64,000 bases of DNA from Metabacillus halosaccharovorans (GTDB lineage Bacteria > Bacillota > Bacilli > Bacillales > Bacillaceae). The stretch spans positions 248,001-312,000 of the forward strand of contig NZ_KV917371.1 in NCBI RefSeq assembly GCF_002019635.1. The letters are read 5' to 3'. A model generated the notes under the pieces. That model searched no databases. It was not told where the DNA came from and worked only from the letters and a program-made list of their open reading frames with translations. Each line of letters starts with the position of its first letter. The first letter of the stretch is position 1. Positions 28,351-36,790 of the stretch are shown piece by piece. The translations under genes and the position numbers were made by a program.

Positions 28351-30645
28351 TTATATTTCAATATCTAATTTTAGACCATTGCCCAGTGAGGTTTCAACAG
28401 AAAAAGAGCCCTTAAGAGCCTTAACTCGCTCACTTATACCTGAAAGCCCCATACTCTCTGCTTTATCTTCCAATTCACTAGGCTCAAAGCCAACTCCATT
28501 ATCCTCGTAATGAAAAACGATTTTGTCTTTTATACAAACTAAAATAATGAGAACATTGGTTGCCTGTGAATGCTTATGTGCATTTGTGAGTAACTCCTGG
28601 ACAATTCGATAAATATTCAACTGTGCATCAATATCTAATGTTTTTGTGAAGTTTCCTGTATTTAATCGGATATCAAAGTTCACAATTTCTTGATATTGAG
28701 CTACTAATTTATTTAAGGCTTTTACAAGACCTAAATCGTAAAGTAACTGAGGACGTAATTCCTGGCAGGTTTCTCTTGTTGTTTTTATAATTCGTGTCAT
28801 ACTACTATTCATGTTTTGCAACTGACTTTTTAATCCTTCGTCATTTGCCTCAGCAAGCGCTAATTCACACTGCCTTTTTAATGAGACTAAGTCTTGTAAA
28901 ACAGAGTCATGCAAATCCTTCGCTAAGTTAGAACGCTGTTTTTCCTCAATTGAAAATAAAAGCTTTGTTAACCAGCCTGGATTTTCCCCTTCTGTTTCAA
29001 CCTTTTGTAAATGCTGCATCAACTCATCAATTTTTAAGAAATTTTCCAACGAAACATTCGTATAAAAGGATAATGTCTTTAACCATGATATTTCATCGCG
29101 AGTAAGAATCGGCGTATTCAATATAGATAAACAAACTAATACATAGCTGCGATCCTCTGTTACACCAATGTTAATAATAAACCCTTTATCCACTTCTCGT
29201 ATCTTACCCACTTCATTAGATACATCTTTAATTTCAGTTACATATGACCCATAATCGGCTTCCTTAGCATGTGGATCTATTGATCTTATATTCCTTTGCT
29301 TGTCTACTTCAACAAAATAAGCCTTACTAACAAGTAACACATCAACAATCACTTGTTTTAGCTCAGAAATAACCTGATCTAAATTACTCGCCTTTCTGAT
29401 ACTTTCAGTATATTTAAAAATACTATCCTGATAATTGTATTTTTCAGAAAATCGTTTGAGCCTAAAACGGAAGTCGAAGATTTCTTTGATGTAGAAAACT
29501 GAAATCATAGAGAAAAAGATAGCAATAGAAAGCTTTATTTGATAAAAATTAGGATCATTTTCTTTTAAGTTAAGCATGATTCCTACAATCACAAAGGTTG
29601 GAATAACCGCCAATAATGAATAATATCTAATTCGCCCTAGTAAGAATTCAATATCATATATTTTAGTGGCTAAAAATTGATATACGAGTGAAAACGGTAT
29701 AAGTAATAAAAATGCTGCTAGAAATGTTGGCGGGAAAACATAATCTTGAAATATAATATACGGTAGCACATATAAAAGTAAAAATGGTGAAAATGCTAAT
29801 ATATTTGTCACGATTAACACTTTCACTATATAAGCCTGCTCTGAATATTTTATTTTTTTCAAACCAACAAATTTCAGTACAAAAGTCATAACTAGCATTA
29901 TAAAGAAGGAAATTAAATTTATGATTTTGTTAGTTTGACTACTGTACCCAATTATATCTTTAACAACTTCAAGTAATAAGTTAATTGTTACAATTATATA
30001 ACCAAATTTTATATAGTTATGGCTAAATAAATTTTTCCCCAGTTCAATAAAATATTGATATAAGAAATGCAGGTAAGTCACAGGTACTAATAAAAATAAA
30101 CACAAGTTTACATATCTACAAATAATATCACCTTTTGACGAACCTGTTGCGCTAAGATAAGCCACTGCAATAATTAACAAAAACAAATTCAATAAGTTTG
30201 CAGATCTAAGGTTTGCCCTTTTATTTGATTTATAAATATAAAAGCTGCAAAATAAACACAGGGTTAAAACAGTAAAAGGAATAATTATTATAAGTAAACT
30301 TTGCGTGCTAAATATTGTTTCATTTAAAACTGTATACTCGTTAATAACACCATCTCTTCTAAGGGAAAATGAGTCTACTTTTTCAAGTACATGGTAATCA
30401 GCTATAGGTTTATGCTTTAAAGGATTATCTCCGTCAACCTCAACAACTACATCTCCTATAAGGATTCCTCTTTTTTCAGCCCAAGAATTAGGTTCCAGAT
30501 TGGTTATAATGATTTCTTCATTTTCATTTATTATTACATTTGCTCCAACATAGGGATGATTAATATTCAATGTTATTATATAAATAGAAAAGACTATGCT
30601 AAGGACAACAAAGAATATAAATGTTTTGTTGAAGTTACTATGCAT
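28351..30645 (-). CDS. comP: Quorum-sensing histidine kinase ComP
   Basis: A 764-residue membrane kinase. After the first helix comes a PDZ-like extracytoplasmic segment (IITNLEPNSWAEKRGILIGD). About seven or eight further membrane helices follow, to about residue 385. The cytoplasmic part has a HisKA_3 dimerisation helix with the phosphoacceptor His in LAKDLHDSVLQDL and an HATPase domain (ELLTNAHKHSQATN, YEDNGVGFE). It senses prenylated ComX and phosphorylates ComA. ATG 30645 is preferred over GTG 30654 because AAGGGTG lies six bases before the ATG. Confidence 0.95.
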   Translation of the reverse strand: MHSNFNKTFIFFVVLSIVFSIYIITLNINHPYVGANVIINENEEIIITNLEPNSWAEKRGILIGDVVVEVDGDNPLKHKPIADYHVLEKVDSFSLRRDGVINEYTVLNETIFSTQSLLIIIIPFTVLTLCLFCSFYIYKSNKRANLRSANLLNLFLLIIAVAYLSATGSSKGDIICRYVNLCLFLLVPVTYLHFLYQYFIELGKNLFSHNYIKFGYIIVTINLLLEVVKDIIGYSSQTNKIINLISFFIMLVMTFVLKFVGLKKIKYSEQAYIVKVLIVTNILAFSPFLLLYVLPYIIFQDYVFPPTFLAAFLLLIPFSLVYQFLATKIYDIEFLLGRIRYYSLLAVIPTFVIVGIMLNLKENDPNFYQIKLSIAIFFSMISVFYIKEIFDFRFRLKRFSEKYNYQDSIFKYTESIRKASNLDQVISELKQVIVDVLLVSKAYFVEVDKQRNIRSIDPHAKEADYGSYVTEIKDVSNEVGKIREVDKGFIINIGVTEDRSYVLVCLSILNTPILTRDEISWLKTLSFYTNVSLENFLKIDELMQHLQKVETEGENPGWLTKLLFSIEEKQRSNLAKDLHDSVLQDLVSLKRQCELALAEANDEGLKSQLQNMNSSMTRIIKTTRETCQELRPQLLYDLGLVKALNKLVAQYQEIVNFDIRLNTGNFTKTLDIDAQLNIYRIVQELLTNAHKHSQATNVLIILVCIKDKIVFHYEDNGVGFEPSELEDKAESMGLSGISERVKALKGSFSVETSLGNGLKLDIEI

Positions 30646-30666
30646 TACAAACACCCTTCATTAGCT

Positions 30667-30825
30667 TTATAACCAGTAAGTACTTAATAATTTCCCTGCT
30701 TCCTTAATCCCCTCAATCAATCCTAAAACATCGTCCAAATCTACACCTAGTAAACTAGCTTCTCCATTTACTACTTTTTCTAATACATCAGGGTTTTCAA
30801 CCAGAAAGTTTACGATTTCTTGCAT
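30667..30825 (-). CDS. comX: ComX pheromone precursor
   Basis: A 52-residue peptide that starts MQEIVNFLVENPDVLEKV, very like the N-terminus of B. subtilis ComX (MQDLINYFLNYPEAL). The C-terminus reads KEAGKLLSTYWL. A single Trp, two residues from the end, is the only candidate for the prenylated tryptophan that all ComX pheromones carry. The ATG is two bases after the comQ stop, with the ribosome site AAGGAGAG inside comQ. The mature peptide is probably the last 6-10 residues. ComX sequences vary greatly between strains, so this is likely a distinct pherotype. Confidence 0.93.
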   Translation of the reverse strand: MQEIVNFLVENPDVLEKVVNGEASLLGVDLDDVLGLIEGIKEAGKLLSTYWL

Positions 30826-30827
30826 AG

Positions 30828-31772
30828 TTATCTCTCCTTGTTTTCGGGATTTAATTTTATGATCAAATGAGCAATTAAACGCTCACTTTGATTATTATCA
30901 ATTGGTAATTGCCTGATCATCCGGGTTGCTTTGTTGATCGCAATTTGTTTCATAACATTTAAGTATTGAGCGACTCCGGCATCTATCAGCTTTTGTTTAA
31001 GTTTTAACGGGCTGCCAAAGTATCCGGTAATTGGCATGCCACTAGTGAAGCCTTCTAAAATTTCTATGGCGTGATCATTGTATTTTTTTTGAAGATATAG
31101 ATATGCCAGTGATTTCTTTTGTGAAGATACATCATTTTTGAGTGGATTAAATAGATCTCTAAAATCATTATCGATTTGTGCTGCAATACCTAATTGATAA
31201 GAATATTCTTCTACAGCTGGAGAATTTGTGCCGGCAAGCAGCATGCCACTTACTGAGGCAAGGGCTATTAGTGAACCGGACTTTTTTTTCATGACTTCCA
31301 AACAGTCTTCCTCAGTTAATATAGAGTTTTTTAAATCTACATGTTGTCCTTCCATTGCTTGAATCGAAAATTTGATGAATGCTTCTAATATCTGATACTT
31401 AAGCGAAGATTGAAGGGATAAAACAGCGAGCTTGCTCAATGTATACAAAGTCGTTGCAGCATTAAGGGCTATTGGATGTTCAATTTTCATCCAAGGCTCG
31501 TCCACATTATCTAAATCTTCAAGATCATCAAGCATATCAAAAGCTAAAACAAGAAGTTCTACCGCAGCTGCTAATTGTGTAATTTCCTCATCATTTCCAC
31601 CAAAAGATTGATAATGGATCAGTGTTAACTGTGCAAATGGAAGACCCTCTTTATTCGTTAAAAAAGAGAGTAAAAGATTCTTTAATTCAGTATTATTCAC
31701 ACAAGAGGTAATGGTATTAATCATTTGTTGTTTCACTACCTTAGATGATATTTCTATTCCAATCACCTCCAT
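30828..31772 (-). CDS. comQ: ComX prenyltransferase ComQ
   Basis: A 314-residue isoprenyl-diphosphate synthase-like protein. The first aspartate motif is DDLED in VLAFDMLDDLEDLD, about residues 78-91. A second aspartate-rich stretch is DNDFRDL. It attaches a geranyl or farnesyl group to the ComX Trp and is needed for export of active pheromone. The exact start is unclear: GGAGGTGAT lies inside the first codons of the longest frame, so translation may begin a few codons later. Confidence 0.93.
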   Translation of the reverse strand: MEVIGIEISSKVVKQQMINTITSCVNNTELKNLLLSFLTNKEGLPFAQLTLIHYQSFGGNDEEITQLAAAVELLVLAFDMLDDLEDLDNVDEPWMKIEHPIALNAATTLYTLSKLAVLSLQSSLKYQILEAFIKFSIQAMEGQHVDLKNSILTEEDCLEVMKKKSGSLIALASVSGMLLAGTNSPAVEEYSYQLGIAAQIDNDFRDLFNPLKNDVSSQKKSLAYLYLQKKYNDHAIEILEGFTSGMPITGYFGSPLKLKQKLIDAGVAQYLNVMKQIAINKATRMIRQLPIDNNQSERLIAHLIIKLNPENKER

Positions 31773-31870
31773 ATGCTTATATTACTATATACCTGGTATT
31801 TTTAGTAGAAAAAGAATCTATTTTACCTATTATCTAATACATTTTTACCCCAACGACCAAAATATGTCAA

Positions 31871-32041
31871 GAACAAAAGCGCAAGCCCCTTGATCAGCCC
31901 CGACAAGCATAAGACGCAAAGGAATAGAAGACGTTCTTTGTCTTCAATTCCTTTGTGGCTTATGACCTCGAGGGGCTAGGCGCTGGAGCTGGATGTCGCG
32001 CACTTATCCACAGTTCAAGAATTTTTTATAATTTCCTAGAC
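31871..32041 (+). repeat. Dispersed hairpin repeat, copy 1
   Basis: A 171-base element between comQ and degQ. It begins GAACAAAAGCGCAAG, has a central hairpin (AAAGGAATAGAAGAC against GTCTTCAATTCCTTT), then AGGGGCTAGGCGCTGGAGCT, and ends with a tail to TTTCCTAGAC. Copies 2 and 3 are at 48611 and 63170. Similar elements are scattered in Bacillus-type genomes and resemble non-autonomous repeats; no coding potential. Confidence 0.85.
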
Positions 32042-32050
32042 AATAAAAAA

Positions 32051-32071
32051 AACTTGGCTATCAGCCAAGTT
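32051..32071 (-). terminator. Terminator of degQ
   Basis: AACTTGGCT and AGCCAAGTT flank a three-base loop and precede a T run on the minus strand, three bases after the degQ stop. Confidence 0.88.
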
Positions 32072-32073
32072 TC

Positions 32074-32214
32074 TTAAGATACATTTAAAAATGCGTATTT
32101 ATCATATTTGTCAATACTTTTATTAAGTAGTTCAAGCGACTGTTTCGATTCTTTTAGCTCTTTTTCAATTCGAAGTAATAACTCCGTCATTTCATCAATT
32201 TTCTTCTGATTCAC
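32074..32214 (-). CDS. degQ: Degradation enzyme regulator DegQ
   Basis: A 46-residue protein with a GTG start and GAGGAGTG nine bases before it. It reads MNQKKIDEMTELLLRIEKEL, then KESKQSLELLNKSIDKYDKY and a short tail. B. subtilis DegQ is also 46 residues and shares the RLE/RIE, KE and NKSID pattern. DegQ stimulates phosphotransfer from DegS to DegU and so raises exoenzyme and antibiotic production. Location next to comQ is conserved. A ComA-like box lies about 115-140 bases upstream. Confidence 0.93.
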   Translation of the reverse strand: MNQKKIDEMTELLLRIEKELKESKQSLELLNKSIDKYDKYAFLNVS

Positions 32215-32328
32215 AGTTTCACACTCCTCATAGATTGGTAACAAAACCAAACCAGTTTAACGTGTTTTCATATATTAATTTTAATTCAAATACGATCTGT
32301 ACGCACCGAAAATAATTCGTAAGACATA

Positions 32329-32355
32329 ATGCGTGATACCGCAACTAAAACGCAA
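32329..32355 (-). promoter_or_regulatory. ComA-like tripartite box upstream of degQ
   Basis: ATGCGT-GATA-CCGCAA at 32329-32344 matches the ComA dyad (TTGCGG-N4-CCGCAA) with one perfect and one four-of-six half-site. A third half-site, ACGCAA, follows at 32350-32355. ComA sites in B. subtilis are known to have three such elements. Confidence 0.55.
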
Positions 32356-32530
32356 TAGTCCAAATTATACATTTTCGACACTACCTTTATTGTTCTTTTC
32401 ACCTGTTTTATGTCATTTATGGATAACCAACATACTATTCGGCATTGTATACCTACTATAAGGGGGTACATGGAACGAATCAAAAAAAAGATCCGCACGT
32501 TTATAACATGCAGATCTCTACAGATTATTT

Positions 32531-32755
32531 TTATACAGTTAATATGTTCGTTTCAAAAATATGATGCGCCTCTTCAATTGCTAAATTCATCAATTCAGCT
32601 TTCTTTTCATTAGGTCCATGATACTCTAAGGTGTAATCTTCTATACCTGTCTTTGAAAACAAGCATTCCATTGTTACTTTACAATTGTCCTTTTCCACCG
32701 AAAACACCGCAACCATCTTATCGTCTAGTACAAAAAATGTTGGCTGCCTACGCAT
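32531..32755 (-). CDS. Conserved small protein, function unknown
   Basis: A 74-residue soluble protein starting MRRQPTFFVLDDKMVAVFSV, with a beta-rich first half and a helical end (EKKAELMNLAIEEAHHIFET). It lies between degQ and yuxH, where B. subtilis has the longer yuzC, but I cannot show that they are related. AAGGAGGT lies 12 bases before the ATG, a long spacing. No metal-binding or catalytic motif was seen. Confidence 0.55.
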   Translation of the reverse strand: MRRQPTFFVLDDKMVAVFSVEKDNCKVTMECLFSKTGIEDYTLEYHGPNEKKAELMNLAIEEAHHIFETNILTV

Positions 32756-32881
32756 AGAGTGTTCAAGACCTCCTTTTAAGTATCAAATCAAATTGTTGAG
32801 GACATTCAATTTTTGCCATTCTACCAGTACAATTCTACATAAATGATCTTATTCCTTCCTTTTCTTAATCTATAATAAAAA

Positions 32882-32915
32882 ATGAGTGCCCGTTAGACTA
32901 ACTGGCACTCACTTT
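32882..32915 (-). terminator. Terminator of yuxH
   Basis: TGAGTGCC and GGCACTCA form a stem overlapping the yuxH stop; the minus strand continues into a T run. Confidence 0.75.
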
Positions 32916-34121
32916 CATTAATTTTGAAGCCCATTCAATCGCTTTTATATAAAAATGATTGATTACTTCTTGAGGAATCGGTAAGTCTTTGATATCCCAA
33001 ACCGCTTTTTCGATTTGGATAGACCAAACTAATACCTTATGTAAATCGTTTTCCTTTCCAAGAAGGGCATCTTGTATATCATCTGATAGCGGCAAATCTT
33101 TTAGTACCTCTGAAATACTTCTGTGCATCAATGTATCCATTAAAGAAAACATGCCTGTTAACATATAAGGAGCAGAATGTGAGTTCCCTAGATAATGAGC
33201 AATTTGTTCGCACAATTTCCCACGAACCAAAGATAATTTAATAACCTCCTGCATGTCATGATCATCAGGTTCTTTCATGCTCTTTAGTGATAATACATAA
33301 ATCCACTTTTTTAATTCATTTAACCCCAGTAAAACAATCGCCTGCTTAATTGACTCAATTTTATTTACAGGACGAAATGCGGGAGAATTGATTAGCTTTA
33401 GCAACTTGTATGAAATGGAAATATCTTGTTCAATGGAATTTGCGATCATATCTATATCAGGCTCTGTTTTTGATAGTTCAGCTAATATGTGATAATACGT
33501 TTTTAGATATACAGGTACATCATGACTGGAAATAATATTAGGACGACTAAAAAAATAGCCCTGAAAATACGTGTAACCAGCATGTTTTGCAAATAAAAAG
33601 TCATCTCTCGTTTCGACCTTTTCAGCCAGGAGCGTAATATTGTGCGGCTGATATTTTCTTACTATTTCTCTTTGAAACTGTTTCGTTGTTTGAAGAAAAT
33701 CAACTTTAATAATATCAATATACTGTATCAGTTTTGGAAAGTAATCAGATTGCTCTTGTATTAAAAAATCGTCTAAAGCAATTGTATAGCCTAATTCCTT
33801 TAATTCCTTACAGGTGGAAATTAAGTCCTCATCTATTGCAACATTCTCTAATATTTCAACCACAATTGAACCTGGATTAAAAAAAGTCGGTACTTTGGAC
33901 TTTAATAAACTTTCGGTGAAGTTAACAAAACATCTCTTTCCCTCTGACAGATCATGCAACCCTATATTCAAGAAACTATTGATAATCACTTCTGTAGTCG
34001 CTTGATCACCATCAATCTCTGGAAAGACATTTTCATTACTCCCTCTATATAGAAGCTCGTAGGCAATAGCTTCCTCTTTTAAGTTAAAAATTGGCTGTCT
34101 TGCGACAAAAACTTCCATCAT
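32898..34121 (-). CDS. yuxH: EAL-HDOD signalling protein
   Basis: A 407-residue protein with an N-terminal EAL-type fold (MMEVFVARQPIFNLKEEAIAYELLYR) and a C-terminal HDOD domain (SISYKLLKLINSPAF). The EAL position reads EIL (VVEILENVA), and most catalytic residues of c-di-GMP phosphodiesterases are not evident. It is therefore probably a non-catalytic, protein-protein signalling member, as in other YuxH proteins. ATG 34121 follows GGGGGATCA; the longer frame lacks such a site. Confidence 0.87.
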   Translation of the reverse strand: MMEVFVARQPIFNLKEEAIAYELLYRGSNENVFPEIDGDQATTEVIINSFLNIGLHDLSEGKRCFVNFTESLLKSKVPTFFNPGSIVVEILENVAIDEDLISTCKELKELGYTIALDDFLIQEQSDYFPKLIQYIDIIKVDFLQTTKQFQREIVRKYQPHNITLLAEKVETRDDFLFAKHAGYTYFQGYFFSRPNIISSHDVPVYLKTYYHILAELSKTEPDIDMIANSIEQDISISYKLLKLINSPAFRPVNKIESIKQAIVLLGLNELKKWIYVLSLKSMKEPDDHDMQEVIKLSLVRGKLCEQIAHYLGNSHSAPYMLTGMFSLMDTLMHRSISEVLKDLPLSDDIQDALLGKENDLHKVLVWSIQIEKAVWDIKDLPIPQEVINHFYIKAIEWASKLMKVSAS

Positions 34122-34266
34122 TGATCCCCCATACAACATAACCAATAATTTCTAATTAACTCTATTCTACTACAGATTTTTAAATAGTGAATCATTTATT
34201 TATGAATATTTTCTTATATACACAACTATTATCCTATATCTCTAAAATGTTCAATCCTATATTTTT

Positions 34267-34383
34267 TTATAAAAAACGAAGAAATGTTAGTGTTAATTTC
34301 AACCAACCAAAGAAAGATAGCCACAGTGGAATACTGAGTAGCGTAGCCCAAAGCATTCCTTTAAAAAAGTTTTCTTCATGCAT
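34267..34383 (-). CDS. Small hydrophobic protein, 38 residues
   Basis: AGAGGTATGC precedes an ATG that opens MHEENFFKGMLWATLLSIPL, followed by WLSFFGWLKL and a basic end. One membrane helix is predicted, possibly with an amphipathic second part. No family recognised. The ribosome site and the balanced short peptide support expression. Confidence 0.5.
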   Translation of the reverse strand: MHEENFFKGMLWATLLSIPLWLSFFGWLKLTLTFLRFL

Positions 34384-34451
34384 ACCTCTCACACCCTTGA
34401 AAAGAGATTATTAGCTATATTTTTTCCATAGAGCTTCAATATAAAACATTT

Positions 34452-34465
34452 AGAAAACGCTTACA
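34452..34465 (+). promoter_or_regulatory. cre-like site upstream of hpaB
   Basis: AGAAAACGCTTACA matches the catabolite-responsive element consensus at all but one position. It lies about 160 bases before the hpaB start, so CcpA control is possible. Confidence 0.4.
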
Positions 34466-34500
34466 TTATGTTTTTTATTATTATTAGTAACAATATTCAC

Positions 34501-34593
34501 CTATTGCCTTTTCAATTCCTTTAATAACTCTTCATCAATTTCCAACATTGTTTTTAACCGTCTGTATGCTCACCCCTCAAAATTTACTGGCAT
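34501..34593 (-). pseudogene. Possible gene remnant with an in-frame stop
   Basis: An ATG at 34593 opens MPVNFEG, then an in-frame TGA, then AYRRLKTMLEIDEELLKELK and a stop. The second part looks like a real helical protein end, rich in Leu, Glu and Lys. It could be a decayed small gene. Evidence is compositional only. Confidence 0.2.
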
Positions 34594-34627
34594 ATAGTAG
34601 TTACATATGATGTAAGGAGTGAAATCA

Positions 34628-36058
34628 ATGCCTGCTATTGATGGAGAACAATACTTAAACCGTATGAATGAACTGAAGCCAAATGTATGGATAAAAGGTA
34701 AAAAGATACATGGCATAATATCTCAACATCCTGCTTATAAGGGAGCTATGCAAGCAAAAGCATCTCTTTATGATTTGCAGCTTTCTCCTGAGCTGGTTTC
34801 AAAAATGACGTATCCATCACCTGCTACCTCACAAAGAGTGGGATTATCTTTCTTACAACCAAAGACAAAAGAAGATCTAGAGTTCAGAAGATTTATGATA
34901 AAGACATGGGCAAAGAAAACAGCTGGACTAATGGGAAGAACCCCCGATTACTTAAATACGGTTATGATGACCTTCGCCTCTTCTGCCTCATTACTTAAAG
35001 AGCAAGATGAAGAGTTCTCCAAAAATTTGTTGAAGATGTATGAAACAGCTCGCGAAAATGATCTTTCCTTTACCCATAGCTTTATTAACCCGCAAGTAAA
35101 CCGCTCACAGAGCTATGAAGAACACTTGACTCAACCAATTGCTACTAAGATTATGAAAAAGACTGCAGATGGCCTAATTGTTCAGGGAGCAAGAATGTTG
35201 GCTACACAGGGCGGCATGACCGATGAAATTTTAATTTTACCGACTGGACAAAGTGATGAATATGCCTTTTGCTTCAGTATTCCAACCGATACTAAGGGAG
35301 TAAAATTTATTTGCCGTGATTCTTTTATTCAAGATGAATCGACCTTTAATCATCCACTTTCTTCTCGTTTTCATGAAATGGATACAATGATTGTGTTCGA
35401 TAAAGTATTAGTTCCTTGGAATCGTGTCTTTTTTTATCATCGGCAAGACTTGGCTCTTAAGCTCTTTTCAAGAAGCAGCTTCACTCCACATACTCTTCAT
35501 CAAGTTATTATTAGACAAATAGTAAAAACCGAATTTATCCTTGGTTTAGCACAGAAAATAGTTATGACATTAAATATCACAGAATACCACCATATCCAAG
35601 ATAAAATCAGTGAGATGATTATTGGGTTGGAAACAATGAAGGCTTTACTGGATCGTTCTGAGCTCGAGGCGAAAATTGATGAATGGGGAACAATGGTACC
35701 AAATAGTCATTCTTTATTTGTTGCGTCTAATTTATTTCCTAAACTGTATCCGCGTATGATGGAGATTATACAATTGATAGGGGCAGGTGGTTTGGTAGCC
35801 ATTCCATCTGAAGAGGATTTTGCTTCTGACATATCCACAGACATTAACCGTTATTGTCAGGGATCTGCTTGTGATGCCAAGACAAAATCGAAATTATTTA
35901 GACTTGCTTGGGACCTAACGATGAGCTGCTTTGGCACACGTCAAACTCAATATGAACGTTATTTTTTTGGAGATCCTGTTCGATTATCTTCAACACTTTA
36001 TAATGGATATCCTCGGGAAGAATATATTCGTGAAGTAGAGGAATTTTTAGAGCTATGA
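34628..36058 (+). CDS. 4-hydroxyphenylacetate 3-monooxygenase family protein (HpaB-like)
   Basis: A 476-residue flavin-dependent oxygenase of the HpaB/4-hydroxybutyryl-CoA dehydratase superfamily. Visible stretches are DGLIVQGARMLATQGGMTDEIL, DTMIVFDKVLVPWNRVFFY and IQLIGAGGLVAIPS. Family members hydroxylate 4-hydroxyphenylacetate using FADH2 supplied by a reductase; no reductase gene is nearby. B. subtilis has the comparable YoaI elsewhere, so the gene is out of the B. subtilis order here. ATG 34628 follows AAGGAGTG. Confidence 0.83.
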   Translation: MPAIDGEQYLNRMNELKPNVWIKGKKIHGIISQHPAYKGAMQAKASLYDLQLSPELVSKMTYPSPATSQRVGLSFLQPKTKEDLEFRRFMIKTWAKKTAGLMGRTPDYLNTVMMTFASSASLLKEQDEEFSKNLLKMYETARENDLSFTHSFINPQVNRSQSYEEHLTQPIATKIMKKTADGLIVQGARMLATQGGMTDEILILPTGQSDEYAFCFSIPTDTKGVKFICRDSFIQDESTFNHPLSSRFHEMDTMIVFDKVLVPWNRVFFYHRQDLALKLFSRSSFTPHTLHQVIIRQIVKTEFILGLAQKIVMTLNITEYHHIQDKISEMIIGLETMKALLDRSELEAKIDEWGTMVPNSHSLFVASNLFPKLYPRMMEIIQLIGAGGLVAIPSEEDFASDISTDINRYCQGSACDAKTKSKLFRLAWDLTMSCFGTRQTQYERYFFGDPVRLSSTLYNGYPREEYIREVEEFLEL

Positions 36059-36064
36059 ATAGAT

Positions 36065-36091
36065 AAAGAGGCCTTTTGATTTAAGCCTCTT
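36065..36091 (+). terminator. Terminator of hpaB-like gene
   Basis: AAAGAGGC and GCCTCTTT form a stem followed by CTTTT. Confidence 0.82.
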
Positions 36092-36103
36092 TCTTTTATG
36101 CTA

Positions 36104-36352
36104 TTACATTTCACTAACCCACTGTTGTACTTTTCTGGCTAGTTCATCTGCTGTCTCCTGTTCCGTATTTTTTGGTAATGAAGTAATTAAACGACTGTAC
36201 AGCTCGTCCCTTTTTTCTTCATACGAAATTGTAGTAGACCATTCAATTTCAGGTATTGCGATTAAGCTGTATTCCTCTTTTTTATTTTCATAAATATACA
36301 CATTTGTAATAGTAATATTGTCGTTCTTCACATTTGCTTTTCTGATTTTCAT
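36104..36352 (-). CDS. yueH: YueH family protein
   Basis: An 82-residue soluble protein that reads MKIRKANVKNDNITITNVYI and ends ADELARKVQQWVSEM. Length and neighbours match B. subtilis YueH; function unknown. An ATG at 36352 is chosen because GGAAAGGATGG lies five bases upstream. Confidence 0.8.
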   Translation of the reverse strand: MKIRKANVKNDNITITNVYIYENKKEEYSLIAIPEIEWSTTISYEEKRDELYSRLITSLPKNTEQETADELARKVQQWVSEM

Positions 36353-36438
36353 TCGAACCATCCTTTCCACTATCTATGAAAATATTATAATCGATGTCCA
36401 AACGAATTTCAGCTGTCAGAAATTTGCTAGTAAGAAAT

Positions 36439-36482
36439 AAGAACTGCTTATCAAGCATCCTTCACTAGATAAGCAGTTCTTT
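36439..36482. terminator. Strong hairpin between yueG and yueH
   Basis: AAGAACTGCTTATC and GATAAGCAGTTCTT form a 14-base-pair stem just after the yueG stop. The T run on the minus strand is short. Confidence 0.65.
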
Positions 36483-36487
36483 ATGAT

Positions 36488-36709
36488 TTAAAAATTAAAA
36501 ATGTTAGTTTGATCTATTACATCACTATCTTCGAATTTTGTTATATTAAAAACATTTTGTGTATTGGTGAAATCTCCCGTATTAGCTACACCAGAGCCTA
36601 AAGAGGTCTTATCTGATGATTTAGGAGATAAACTAAACGTATCTCCAACCTTAAAAACTGCAGAACTATCGATTCTATTTAATTCAATGGGACCAACAAA
36701 AGCCGGCAT
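36488..36709 (-). CDS. yueG: GerPA/GerPF family spore protein
   Basis: A 73-residue protein beginning MPAFVGPIELNRIDSSAVFKVGD, the hallmark of the GerPF family, and ending NIFNF. These proteins help nutrients pass the spore coat during germination. It has a Ser/Asn/Thr-rich centre (SSDKTSLGSGVANTGDFTNT). Synteny agrees with B. subtilis YueG. Confidence 0.88.
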   Translation of the reverse strand: MPAFVGPIELNRIDSSAVFKVGDTFSLSPKSSDKTSLGSGVANTGDFTNTQNVFNITKFEDSDVIDQTNIFNF

Positions 36710-36790
36710 TAACTTTTCCCCTTCCGTTATCTAAATGAATAATAATTTCAATACATTATCTTATGTGTTTGGTAAAAGAAGGGTTCTTGC

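Noticed and set aside
32286-32498. Open frame of 70 codons on the minus strand upstream of degQ
   Set aside because: It covers the ComA-like box and promoter of degQ, has no ribosome site, and its composition (many Cys, Ile, Arg) is unlike a real protein.
32898-34121. YuxH as the c-di-GMP phosphodiesterase that feeds the riboswitch
   Set aside because: The EAL motif is changed to EIL and the other catalytic residues are not evident, so enzymatic activity is unlikely.
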